Assembly: GCA_902623975.1 (NCBI GenBank)
Contig: CACNVR010000008.1
Span: 1 to 49,344 of the forward strand
Direction: 5' to 3'
Source: an uncultured Pelagibacteraceae bacterium
GTDB taxonomy: Bacteria; Pseudomonadota; Alphaproteobacteria; Pelagibacterales; Pelagibacteraceae
DNA: 49,344 nucleotides
Shown here: positions 1 through 7,154 of the stretch, piece after piece
How the letters are laid out: each line of letters begins with the position of its first letter
Position numbering within the stretch: the stretch's first letter is position 1
The notes under the pieces: generated by a model
Seen by the model: only the letters and a program-made list of their open reading frames with translations
Database searches by the model: none
What the model was told of the DNA's origin: nothing
Program-made: the position numbers and the translations under genes

Positions 1-1503
1 TATATAATGGTTTGTTTGTTTAGATATTTCTTTTATCATTATAGAATATCCAGCCATCGTAAGTTGGGGAACATATTTATAATTTTTGGTAGAGACGTCC
101 TGAACAATTTGCCAATTATTCTTTTTTGAAAGTCTTTTGCATTCTTCTAATGAATTTTCATAATTCCCCTTAACTCTTATTACCTCAGCACCAAATTTCT
201 CAATTTCACGAACTCTTGTTTGGCTTACATATTGACTTACAAAAATTTTACATTTTAAATTTAATCTTTTTGCTCCCCATGCAACAGACCTACCATGATT
301 GCCAGCTGTTGCTGATGAAATAACAATATTTTTTTTTAATTGTTTTAACGATTGGTCTAACTCATCAGGAAGTTTTGGAAGATTTGGATATTTTGCAAAA
401 TCTTCGTACATGTTACAATCAAGAGGCTTTCCAGGATTAATTTTATTTTTAATACCATTAATTCCAGCCGCAAGAATACTTGCTTGAAGTAAATATGGGT
501 TAGCTGATCCATCCATTAATCTTAATTCAAACCTTCCTGGATCAGGAATTCTAATCATATGAGTTCTGTTATTACCAGTATAAGATATACTACTTGGTGA
601 CCATGATGCACCTGACTTTGTTGGAGGTGCATTAATTCTTCTATAACTATTAATTGTAGGATTAAAAAAAGCAGATAAAGATGAGGCATGCTTTATCACA
701 CCACCTAAAAAATTATATGCCATTTTACTTAAACCTAAATCATTAGACTTGTCTAAAAATTTATTTTTCTTTCCATCCCAAACTGAAATATGAGCATGAC
801 AACCATTTCCAGTTAAATTCTCAAATGGTTTAGGCATAAACGTAGCTCTTAAACCATGTTTTTCAGCAATAGTTTTTACCATATACTTAAAAAATGTATG
901 TCTGTCTGCTGTCCTCAAACAATCTGAGTAATCCCAATTCATTTCAAATTGACCGTTTGCATCCTCGTGATCATTTTGATATGGACCCCATCCCATCTCA
1001 ATCATACAGTCACAAATTTCTTTAATTAAATCATATCTTCTCATCAAAGCTGATTGATCATAACAAGGTTTTGATTGGGTATCTCTTGAATCTGCAATAG
1101 AGTTTCCATCTGGAGATATCAAAAAATATTCACATTCTACCCCAGATTTCATCGTCAGTCCCTGTTTTGAGAGTTTTTTAATTTGTTTTTTTAACATTAC
1201 TCTTGGAGAGGCATCTACAGGCTTTCCATTCATCCAAAGATCTGATGCAAGCCATCCGACCTCTTTATTCCAAGGTAGTTGAATTAAACTATCTGGATCT
1301 GGAATACCAAACATGTCTGAGTCTGCTGGCGACATATCCAACCAAGCAGCAAACCCTGCAAACCCTGCACCAGTTTCTTGCATTTCTTTTATTGCGTGTG
1401 CTGGCACTAGTTTTGATCTTAGAACTCCAAATAAATCAACAAAGCTTATTAAGAAATATTTAATTTTTTTTTCCTTAGCAATTTTGAACAAATTTTTTGG
1501 CAT
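1..1503 (-). CDS. Chimeric ORF: type III glutamine synthetase / GmaS-like N-part joined in frame to a PLP-enzyme segment (3' end outside window)
   Basis: The frame is open from the ATG at 1503 to the window edge, 501 codons. Residues 1 to about 391 read as a GlnT/GmaS-type glutamine synthetase, with the motifs QNDHEDANGQFEMNW, MPKPFENLTGNGCHAH, NSYRRINAP and GRFELRLMDGSANPYLLQA. This family makes glutamine or gamma-glutamylmethylamide with ATP. The usual last ~50 residues are absent. From residue 393 the text changes to a fold-type II PLP enzyme: SATAGNHGRSVAWGAKRLN (397-415), then FGAEV and NNWQIVQDVS. This most resembles diaminopropionate ammonia-lyase; a threonine-dehydratase relative is possible. 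The region that would carry the PLP lysine is missing. The switch lies at a run of nine T on the plus strand (329-337). It could be a real deletion fusion, a decayed gene or an assembly join. It follows the 52-residue gene by 17 bases. Confidence 0.8.
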   Translation of the reverse strand, partial: MPKNLFKIAKEKKIKYFLISFVDLFGVLRSKLVPAHAIKEMQETGAGFAGFAAWLDMSPADSDMFGIPDPDSLIQLPWNKEVGWLASDLWMNGKPVDASPRVMLKKQIKKLSKQGLTMKSGVECEYFLISPDGNSIADSRDTQSKPCYDQSALMRRYDLIKEICDCMIEMGWGPYQNDHEDANGQFEMNWDYSDCLRTADRHTFFKYMVKTIAEKHGLRATFMPKPFENLTGNGCHAHISVWDGKKNKFLDKSNDLGLSKMAYNFLGGVIKHASSLSAFFNPTINSYRRINAPPTKSGASWSPSSISYTGNNRTHMIRIPDPGRFELRLMDGSANPYLLQASILAAGINGIKNKINPGKPLDCNMYEDFAKYPNLPKLPDELDQSLKQLKKNIVISSATAGNHGRSVAWGAKRLNLKCKIFVSQYVSQTRVREIEKFGAEVIRVKGNYENSLEECKRLSKKNNWQIVQDVSTKNYKYVPQLTMAGYSIMIKEISKQTNHYI

Positions 1504-1520
1504 AATTTAAGTTAACATAA

Positions 1521-1679
1521 TTATTTAAAAAAAGATAAAATTGTTTCTTTATAAAAAATCAAATTCACAACAATAATTATAATTACTGCTAGTATTGCAC
1601 CGTACTTTGCTTTAGGAAAAGCAACACCTCTCATTTTACTTGGTCTAAGTTCTTCGTTATCTTTATTTTCTTTTGACAT
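1521..1679 (-). CDS. Small single-pass membrane protein, 52 residues
   Basis: ATG at 1679, stop at 1521-1523. The N-terminal half is charged (starts MSKENKDNEELRPSKM) and is followed by one hydrophobic segment at about residues 29-42 (AILAVIIIIVVNLIF), then a short KETILSFFK tail, so a one-pass inner-membrane protein with a cytoplasmic N-terminus is likely. It sits just downstream of the terminator at 1685-1717 and 17 bases upstream of the glutamine-synthetase chimera, so it may lead a separate transcript. I do not recognise a family. No strong ribosome binding site is visible, but codon use and composition fit the neighbours. Confidence 0.55.
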   Translation of the reverse strand: MSKENKDNEELRPSKMRGVAFPKAKYGAILAVIIIIVVNLIFYKETILSFFK

Positions 1680-1684
1680 ACATA

Positions 1685-1717
1685 TAAAAAAAGGGCGCCA
1701 CTTAATCAGTAGCGCCC
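1685..1717 (-). terminator. Intrinsic terminator of the tdm-to-amt gene series
   Basis: Read on the minus strand, GGGCGC (1717-1712) and GCGCCC (1698-1693) form a perfect GC stem around a 13-base AT-rich loop, followed by a run of eight T (1692-1685). It lies 17 bases past the stop of the 76-residue membrane gene and is the first clear terminator downstream of the ammonium transporter. Confidence 0.85.
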
Positions 1718-1733
1718 AAATTTTTTGATTTAA

Positions 1734-1964
1734 TTACCAATCAGTAATATTGCTTTTATGGTCATTTGGACCATGTCTTTTTCTTGCTAATCTTCCAAGT
1801 TCATCACTTTCAGATTTAGAAGTTAAGACGTGCCAACCTACCCATATAATGATAGCAAGTATTACCAATAAGCCTTCACTAGATCCAGCACCAGGATAAA
1901 TAGCACCTGCAACTTGATCTGCAGGTTTATTTAGGTGATCAATCCAGTTTGTAACTGTTGCCAT
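1734..1964 (-). CDS. Small membrane protein following the ammonium transporter, 76 residues
   Basis: One transmembrane segment at about residues 31-47 (GLLVILAIIIWVGWHVL) and a charged C-terminal tail (SKSESDELGRLARKRHG). A near-perfect ribosome binding site (AAAGGAGG) lies just upstream of the ATG. The gene starts 11 bases after the amt stop and ends before the terminator, so it is surely co-transcribed with amt. In many bacteria amt is followed by the PII gene glnK; here the partner is this unrelated small membrane protein. A role as an accessory subunit or stabiliser of the transporter is inference from position only. No family recognised. Confidence 0.75.
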   Translation of the reverse strand: MATVTNWIDHLNKPADQVAGAIYPGAGSSEGLLVILAIIIWVGWHVLTSKSESDELGRLARKRHGPNDHKSNITDW

Positions 1965-1975
1965 ATTTTCCTCCT

Positions 1976-3376
1976 TTACCTGGTTGCGGACGCAACTGCT
2001 TTTTCATCTGATTTTGCAGTTTCCATTATTTCATAATCTAGTCCAGCTATTTCAACTTCACGCGGTATCCTTAATTTACCCATTCCGTGCAAAATCTTAG
2101 CTATGACGTAGCCTGGTATTAATCCAAGAACAACAAACATGATTATTGCTCCTATGAACATTCCAAGTGGATTTATAGCTGCATAAGTTGTTCCATCCCA
2201 CATAGCTCCAACACTGTAACCAGATGATGGATAACCATTTAAGACAAAACCACAAATTACTAAGCCTATAAAACCAGCATAACCGTGAACTGCTACCGCA
2301 CCAACTGCATCATCTATTTTGAACTTACGTTCAACCCAATAGTGAAGTTTGTACGAAAGTACAACTCCGATCATACCTATGATCATTGATTGAATTGGAT
2401 GATATAAATCATTACCTGCTGAAGCACATATGATTCCTGCTAATCCACTTGAATAAGTCCAGAAAGGATCACCTTTTGCAATCCAATATCCGGCTAATAA
2501 ACCTCCTGATAATGACATTAAGAAGTTAAAAGTAATACCACTAAGTGTAGTAGGGGTTACATATATGTTTGTAGCTGTCCAGTATGATATACCTTCCATG
2601 CCGTACTCAGGTCCCAAATTAAATATTGGAATATTACATGCCGCATAGAAACCCCAGAAGCCAGTATAAATTAAAAATAATCCAATTGTAACTAGCCAAG
2701 GATTTCTTGGTCCAATATTTCTTGGTTCACCACTTGATGAAAATTTACCAATTCTTGGTCCTAAAACCATCAAAACTCCTAAAGCAAATCCACCCGCAAT
2801 AGCATGAATTACCCCTGATGCATAAGCATCATGATATCCTAAAAGTTTTAGCATCCATCCATCAAAGTGCCATCCCCAAGCAGCATCAATTACCCAAAAA
2901 ACAGATCCTATTGCAATTGCTAAAATTCCAAATGCAAAAGTAGTAATTCTCTCAATGATAGCTCCTGAAACGATGGAAGCAGCAGTCCATGAAAATAACA
3001 AGAATGCAGCCCAGAAGACACCAGAAATGTGGTCACCTAAGTTAACAGCCATTAATTGACTAGTGGCTGTATAAAATTTAGCACTGAATGCCGAGTCATC
3101 GGTAATTAATGCAGTACTTTCATTCATTATTGACGGAGCTAATCCCGGTCCTGTTGGGAAAGCCCAGTAAATCCACCAACCAAATAAAAACCAAGTTACT
3201 GTTACTAAAGGTATCAGCATCGTGTTTTTCATAAGAGTATGTTGGTGATGTTTGTATCTAGAAGCTCCAACCTCATACATACAGAATCCAACGTGAATTA
3301 AAAACATCAATACCACTGTTACCCAGTAGTAGAATTCCGTAAATATAGTAGTAAGAGCCGCTAACTGATCAGTCAT
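1976..3376 (-). CDS. amt: Ammonium transporter, Amt/MEP/Rh family
   Basis: A 466-residue inner-membrane protein with about eleven hydrophobic segments, matching the usual Amt length. The twin pore histidines are seen: H191 in SGVIHAIAGG and H364 in GAVAVHGYAG, both in typical Amt settings. A GGAGAGG ribosome binding site precedes the ATG. It would import ammonium or, given the neighbours, perhaps methylammonium, or recapture ammonium released by methylamine breakdown. It lies downstream of the split glutamate-synthase genes and upstream of a 76-residue membrane protein; no PII protein is encoded here. The 124 bases upstream hold a 7-bp inverted repeat (AAAACCT/AGGTTTT, 3447-3472) and could carry a separate promoter. 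Confidence 0.93.
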   Translation of the reverse strand: MTDQLAALTTIFTEFYYWVTVVLMFLIHVGFCMYEVGASRYKHHQHTLMKNTMLIPLVTVTWFLFGWWIYWAFPTGPGLAPSIMNESTALITDDSAFSAKFYTATSQLMAVNLGDHISGVFWAAFLLFSWTAASIVSGAIIERITTFAFGILAIAIGSVFWVIDAAWGWHFDGWMLKLLGYHDAYASGVIHAIAGGFALGVLMVLGPRIGKFSSSGEPRNIGPRNPWLVTIGLFLIYTGFWGFYAACNIPIFNLGPEYGMEGISYWTATNIYVTPTTLSGITFNFLMSLSGGLLAGYWIAKGDPFWTYSSGLAGIICASAGNDLYHPIQSMIIGMIGVVLSYKLHYWVERKFKIDDAVGAVAVHGYAGFIGLVICGFVLNGYPSSGYSVGAMWDGTTYAAINPLGMFIGAIIMFVVLGLIPGYVIAKILHGMGKLRIPREVEIAGLDYEIMETAKSDEKAVASATR

Positions 3377-3500
3377 ATCCTCTCTCCATATTAGTTTTTA
3401 AAACCCTATAAAATTTCGTTACGTGTGACAAATGAAACAATCAAATAAAACCTAATATTGACAACAGGTTTTAAAAAATAATCAACTTAAGATTGTGTAA

Positions 3501-3917
3501 TTAAAATTTGATGTATGCTTTTTTTAGATCAACAAGAGGATGTTTAGGAGACATTTGAAATTTCACTAAAAGTTCTCTAGCTATCATATCTCTATCTTGT
3601 TGATTATTAGGTAGTTTGATTGACTTTGGAATAGTTACCCAACCATTTGCATTCCTACAAAATACTGCTGGTCTACCTTCCTCATATCCCATATGCACAT
3701 CTTCTAACCAATTTAAATCATCCCATCCCATTGCTTCAACATATTTTTTAAGAAAAGGAGTCATTTTAGAATAGTCTGGAAGAAGATTTACGTCATATCT
3801 ATAACCAATTGATTGTCCAATCATTTTTTCTCTAGCGGTTTCTTTCTTTTTACCTAGCTGTTGGTCTTTTACTGCAATTGATTTTGATATTTTTTTTTTA
3901 TTTTTCTTTTTAACCAT
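3501..3917 (-). CDS. Lys-rich conserved unknown between mgsC-like gene and amt, 138 residues
   Basis: I start it at the ATG at 3917, which has an AAAGGTG ribosome binding site; a GTG at 3923 is possible. The first ~30 residues are strongly basic (VKKKNKKKISKS). The rest is a soluble domain with aromatic and acidic patches (MGWDDLNWLEDVHMGYEEGRP, split here after DVH) and CRNANGWVTIPKSIKLPNN. No signal peptide or membrane segment. It begins 8 bases after the mgsC stop and so belongs to that operon. Its basic N-terminus resembles that of the gene before it (MAKKKKKK). I do not recognise the family; an accessory role to the FMN synthase is only a guess. Confidence 0.8.
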   Translation of the reverse strand: MVKKKNKKKISKSIAVKDQQLGKKKETAREKMIGQSIGYRYDVNLLPDYSKMTPFLKKYVEAMGWDDLNWLEDVHMGYEEGRPAVFCRNANGWVTIPKSIKLPNNQQDRDMIARELLVKFQMSPKHPLVDLKKAYIKF

Positions 3918-3925
3918 AATCACCT

Positions 3926-5344
3926 TTAAATTTTATGGAAGTTATCAACTCCGACTGTATAATTTGTACCTGCTAAAGGAACTTTTGCTAAAGCTGATGC
4001 TTCAGACGTTAACGCTGCTAAATCCTCTGGCTCAAGTGAATGAATGTTTGTTTTTCCACATGCTCTTGCTAATAACTGAGCTTCTAAAGTCATTGAATGA
4101 AGATAATTGTAAACTCTTAAAGCTGCATCATCAGGATTTAATCTAGCTCTTAGTTTAGGATCTTGAGTTGCAACACCTACGGGACATCTTCCTGTATGGC
4201 AATGATAACACTCACCTGCTTTAACGCCCATTTCTTTTTCAAAATTTGCCTCTGGTATATCTTTATTGCAATTAAGTGCAATCATAGAACCTGTACCTAT
4301 TGCAATCGCATCAGCACCCAAGGCCAAAGCTTTAGCCATGTCAGCCCCATCTCTTACACCACCTGCATAAATCAAAGTTACCTTTCCCGTTTTACCAACA
4401 TCATCCAAAGCTCTTCTTGCTTCTCTGATAGCAGCGATACCTGGAATCCCGGTATTAGCTGCAGCAATGTGTGGGCCAGCTCCAGTCGATCCTTCCATAC
4501 CATCTAAATAGATGGAGTCAGGATCACATTTTGCTGCCATACGAACATCATCGTAAACCTTTGATGCACCTAATTTTAATTGAATTGGTACTTTATTTTT
4601 AGTTAGCTGTCTTAATTCCTCTACTTTTAATGCTAAATCATCAGGACCTAACCAGTCAGGGTGTCTTGCAGGAGATCTTTGATCAATACCAGATGGTAAA
4701 GATCTCATTTCAGCTACTTGATCAGTTACTTTTTGACCCATTAAGTGACCACCCATACCAACTTTTTGTCCTTGTCCAATGAAAACTTCTATTCCATCTG
4801 CTAATTGTGCGTGATGCGGGTTAAATCCATATCTTGATTGAATACATTGATAAAACCATTTCTCTGAATATCTTCTTTCATCAGGTATCATTCCACCTTC
4901 GCCTGAACATGTCGCGCTACCTGCCATTGTAGCTCCTCTTGCAAGTGCAGTTTTAGCCTCATAAGATAATGCACCAAAACTCATACCAGTAATATAGACA
5001 GGAATATCTAACTCTATTGGGTTTTCACATCTTGGCCCAATTACTGTTTTTGTTTCACATTTTTCTCTATAACCTTCAATTACAAATCTTGTAAGTGTTC
5101 CTGGTAAGAAAACCAAATCATCAAATGTCGGAATTTTCTTCATTAATGCCATACCACGCATTCTGTATCTACCTAACTGAGATTTTATATGAATGTCATC
5201 AATTACTTCAGGTGTAAAAATAGCATTATGACCTAATAAACTTTTATTTCTTCCACCGTTAGAACTTAAGTGAACATCTGCTTTTCCACCTACGTTACCA
5301 TTGGATTTTAACTTGCCATTTTTTTTCTTTTTCTTTTTCGCCAT
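3926..5344 (-). CDS. mgsC: Glutamate-synthase-like FMN subunit (MgsC/GlxD type)
   Basis: 472 residues matching the central FMN and synthase domains of GltB as a stand-alone protein. Visible are PVYITGMSFGALS, the FMN-barrel stretches LDGMEGSTGAGP and IYAGGVRDGADMAKALALGADA, and the iron-sulfur cluster ligands C379, C382 and C387 in CYHCHTGRCPVGVATQ. It would join the amide nitrogen or methylamine to 2-oxoglutarate with the two genes before it. The first 20 residues are an unusual lysine-rich extension. ATG overlaps the stop of the GXGXG gene by one base. The N-methylglutamate synthase role, rather than plain glutamate synthase, is inferred from the surrounding methylamine genes. Confidence 0.85.
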   Translation of the reverse strand: MAKKKKKKNGKLKSNGNVGGKADVHLSSNGGRNKSLLGHNAIFTPEVIDDIHIKSQLGRYRMRGMALMKKIPTFDDLVFLPGTLTRFVIEGYREKCETKTVIGPRCENPIELDIPVYITGMSFGALSYEAKTALARGATMAGSATCSGEGGMIPDERRYSEKWFYQCIQSRYGFNPHHAQLADGIEVFIGQGQKVGMGGHLMGQKVTDQVAEMRSLPSGIDQRSPARHPDWLGPDDLALKVEELRQLTKNKVPIQLKLGASKVYDDVRMAAKCDPDSIYLDGMEGSTGAGPHIAAANTGIPGIAAIREARRALDDVGKTGKVTLIYAGGVRDGADMAKALALGADAIAIGTGSMIALNCNKDIPEANFEKEMGVKAGECYHCHTGRCPVGVATQDPKLRARLNPDDAALRVYNYLHSMTLEAQLLARACGKTNIHSLEPEDLAALTSEASALAKVPLAGTNYTVGVDNFHKI

Positions 5345-6198
5345 TAAATTGCTCCTTTTTTTTCAGTAGGTTCTAAATTATCATAATTCCAAAGCTTTTT
5401 ACCTGCTACAATTTTTTTCATTTTACTAACGTCAAAATTTTCACCAATCTCAGCAACCTTTAATTTTCTTCTCAGCCAATCTTGGTCACTTTTGGTTAAT
5501 TCTGAGTCTACAGCATCACTACCATATGACCCAATATCTCCACCTACGAAAATTGTCCCATCATACATAGAATCACCCAAATTAATTCCTACATCACCTA
5601 AGATTATTATTCTTCCTCTTTGCATCATAAAACCTGTAAAAGCACCAGCATCTCCTCCAATAATTATGGTCCCACCTTTCATATCTATCCCAGTTCTAGC
5701 ACCAACGCTGCCTTTACATATTAAATCTCCACCTCTAATAGCTGCACCAAAACATGATCCTGCGTTTTTTTCAATAACAACCTTACCAGCCATTAAATTT
5801 TCTGCACAAGACCATCCAACTCTTCCATTGATTCTCACGATGGGACCATCACAAGAACCCATACCAAAATATCCTAAACTTCCCTCAAAAATTAAATTCA
5901 ATTTATTTAAGATTCCGACACCAAGACTATGTTTACCTTGAGGATTTTTTATAACAATAGTTCCAAAACCTTGGCTCATTAAATTATCAATTTCTTTATT
6001 AGCCTCTGCAGCTGACATATTCTTGACATCTAAATCTGTTCTTTTATTAAAATCCACATCATAAGTTCCGAAATAGTAAAAATTTTCAGCCTCATCAGGA
6101 TTAAAAAACTTCTGTTGCGTTCTCCCAGTTAGAATCTCTGAGTGCATACCCATTGCTTGGGCTTTAGTTTTTTTTGTTACATTTTTTAAATTTGCCAT
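5344..6198 (-). CDS. mgsB: Glutamate-synthase GXGXG-domain subunit (MgsB/GlxC type)
   Basis: 284 residues. The C-terminal two thirds show the repeated glycine-rich right-handed beta-helix of the GltB C-terminal domain: GSLGYFGMGSCDGP, GSVGARTGIDMKGGTI, GDAGAFTGFMMQRGRI and GDVGINLGDSMYDGTI. This domain shapes the scaffold of the synthase and has no active site of its own. The first 60 residues (FFNPDEAENFYYFGTYDVD) are outside the repeat. The start overlaps the amidotransferase gene by 13 bases and the stop overlaps mgsC by one base, so the three are translated as one unit, as expected for subunits of a single complex. Confidence 0.85.
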   Translation of the reverse strand: MANLKNVTKKTKAQAMGMHSEILTGRTQQKFFNPDEAENFYYFGTYDVDFNKRTDLDVKNMSAAEANKEIDNLMSQGFGTIVIKNPQGKHSLGVGILNKLNLIFEGSLGYFGMGSCDGPIVRINGRVGWSCAENLMAGKVVIEKNAGSCFGAAIRGGDLICKGSVGARTGIDMKGGTIIIGGDAGAFTGFMMQRGRIIILGDVGINLGDSMYDGTIFVGGDIGSYGSDAVDSELTKSDQDWLRRKLKVAEIGENFDVSKMKKIVAGKKLWNYDNLEPTEKKGAI

Positions 6199-7130
6199 AC
6201 TTTTACCTCACCATCGAATGGATCATAAGTATCAATCTCTTGTGGTAAAATTGATCTAATCGCTATCTCCTCTGAACCCATGGCTACCAAGTCATCAGAC
6301 TCATACAAAACTAAGGGTTTTGCAGCCATTGTATCTTTTGCCATTCCCAGGGAGTCTTTAGTGGCAACGAAATAAGTAAATACACCATCTAAACCGGTTA
6401 ACGACTCTTTCATTCCTTCCTCTAACGATGCACCGTCTCTCATTTTCTCTGCTAAATAAACTGCGATAAGTTCCGAGTCACATTCAGACATAAATCTCAT
6501 CCCTTTATTTTCTAAAGCTCTTCTGTTATTCCAATAATTGGTAAGCTGACCATTATGAACAACAGATACATCACTAAAAGGGTACCCCCAAAATGGGTGA
6601 GCCGATTTAATGTCCACACCAGATTCAGTTGCCATCCTTGCATGTCCAATTGCATGTGTTCCAACAAGTTTATCTAAATTGTATCTATCACAAACCATTT
6701 TAGCATTTCCAAGATCTTTAATTACCTCTAAAGACTTCCCCATAGAAAGTATTTCAACTCCAGGAATACTTTCTATTTTTTGCGAAAATTCTAATAAGTC
6801 CTTTTTGTTATATTCAATCTCATATCTTAGTGAGTATGGGAGTATTCTTTCTTCTTTAACAATTTTTGCTCCCATTTCTGAAAGGTAGCTATCAACAATT
6901 TTTTTTCTTTCATCATATACTGATACATCTTCAGCTACAGATGTACTTCCTTCACCTACATTTTCTCCAACTTTAAAACGCATGATGAAATTCTTTCCAT
7001 CTGTTTCTCCATATAATGCGTAACCAGTAGAATCTTCTCCTCTATGTTTAAGAGCTTGCAACATTCCTTGCAGTTCATGACCTACTTTTGATGATTTTCC
7101 TCTATGAATTAATCCTGCTATTCCGCACAT
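6186..7130 (-). CDS. mgsA: Class II glutamine amidotransferase subunit (MgsA/GlxB type)
   Basis: 314 residues starting MCGIAGLIHRGK, so the N-terminal nucleophile cysteine (Cys2) of class II amidotransferases is in place. Further motifs are GHARMATESGVDIKSAHPF, VVHNGQLTNYWNNR and ECDSELIAVYLAE, as in the glutaminase domain of GltB and PurF. It would hydrolyse glutamine, or gamma-glutamylmethylamide in the N-methylglutamate variant, and pass the amine to the FMN subunit. Residues ~60-130 are an insert relative to minimal domains. It follows the glutamine-synthetase-family gene by 24 bases, which places donor synthesis and use in one operon. Confidence 0.87.
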   Translation of the reverse strand: MCGIAGLIHRGKSSKVGHELQGMLQALKHRGEDSTGYALYGETDGKNFIMRFKVGENVGEGSTSVAEDVSVYDERKKIVDSYLSEMGAKIVKEERILPYSLRYEIEYNKKDLLEFSQKIESIPGVEILSMGKSLEVIKDLGNAKMVCDRYNLDKLVGTHAIGHARMATESGVDIKSAHPFWGYPFSDVSVVHNGQLTNYWNNRRALENKGMRFMSECDSELIAVYLAEKMRDGASLEEGMKESLTGLDGVFTYFVATKDSLGMAKDTMAAKPLVLYESDDLVAMGSEEIAIRSILPQEIDTYDPFDGEVKVWQI

Positions 7131-7154
7131 ATATTTTCCATTTCCCTAAATTTA

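Noticed and set aside
3377..3500. Possible riboswitch or glutamine-sensing RNA upstream of amt
   Set aside because: I looked for conserved glnA-type core bases and saw none; only a 7-bp inverted repeat (3447-3472) without a T-run or conserved loop.
4163..4507. 114-codon plus-strand open frame within mgsC
   Set aside because: Antisense shadow of a well-supported FMN synthase gene, with no protein-like pattern.
5492..5941. 149-codon plus-strand open frame
   Set aside because: It is the antisense shadow of the mgsB coding region, with low-complexity Pro/Ile/Ser text and no ribosome binding site.
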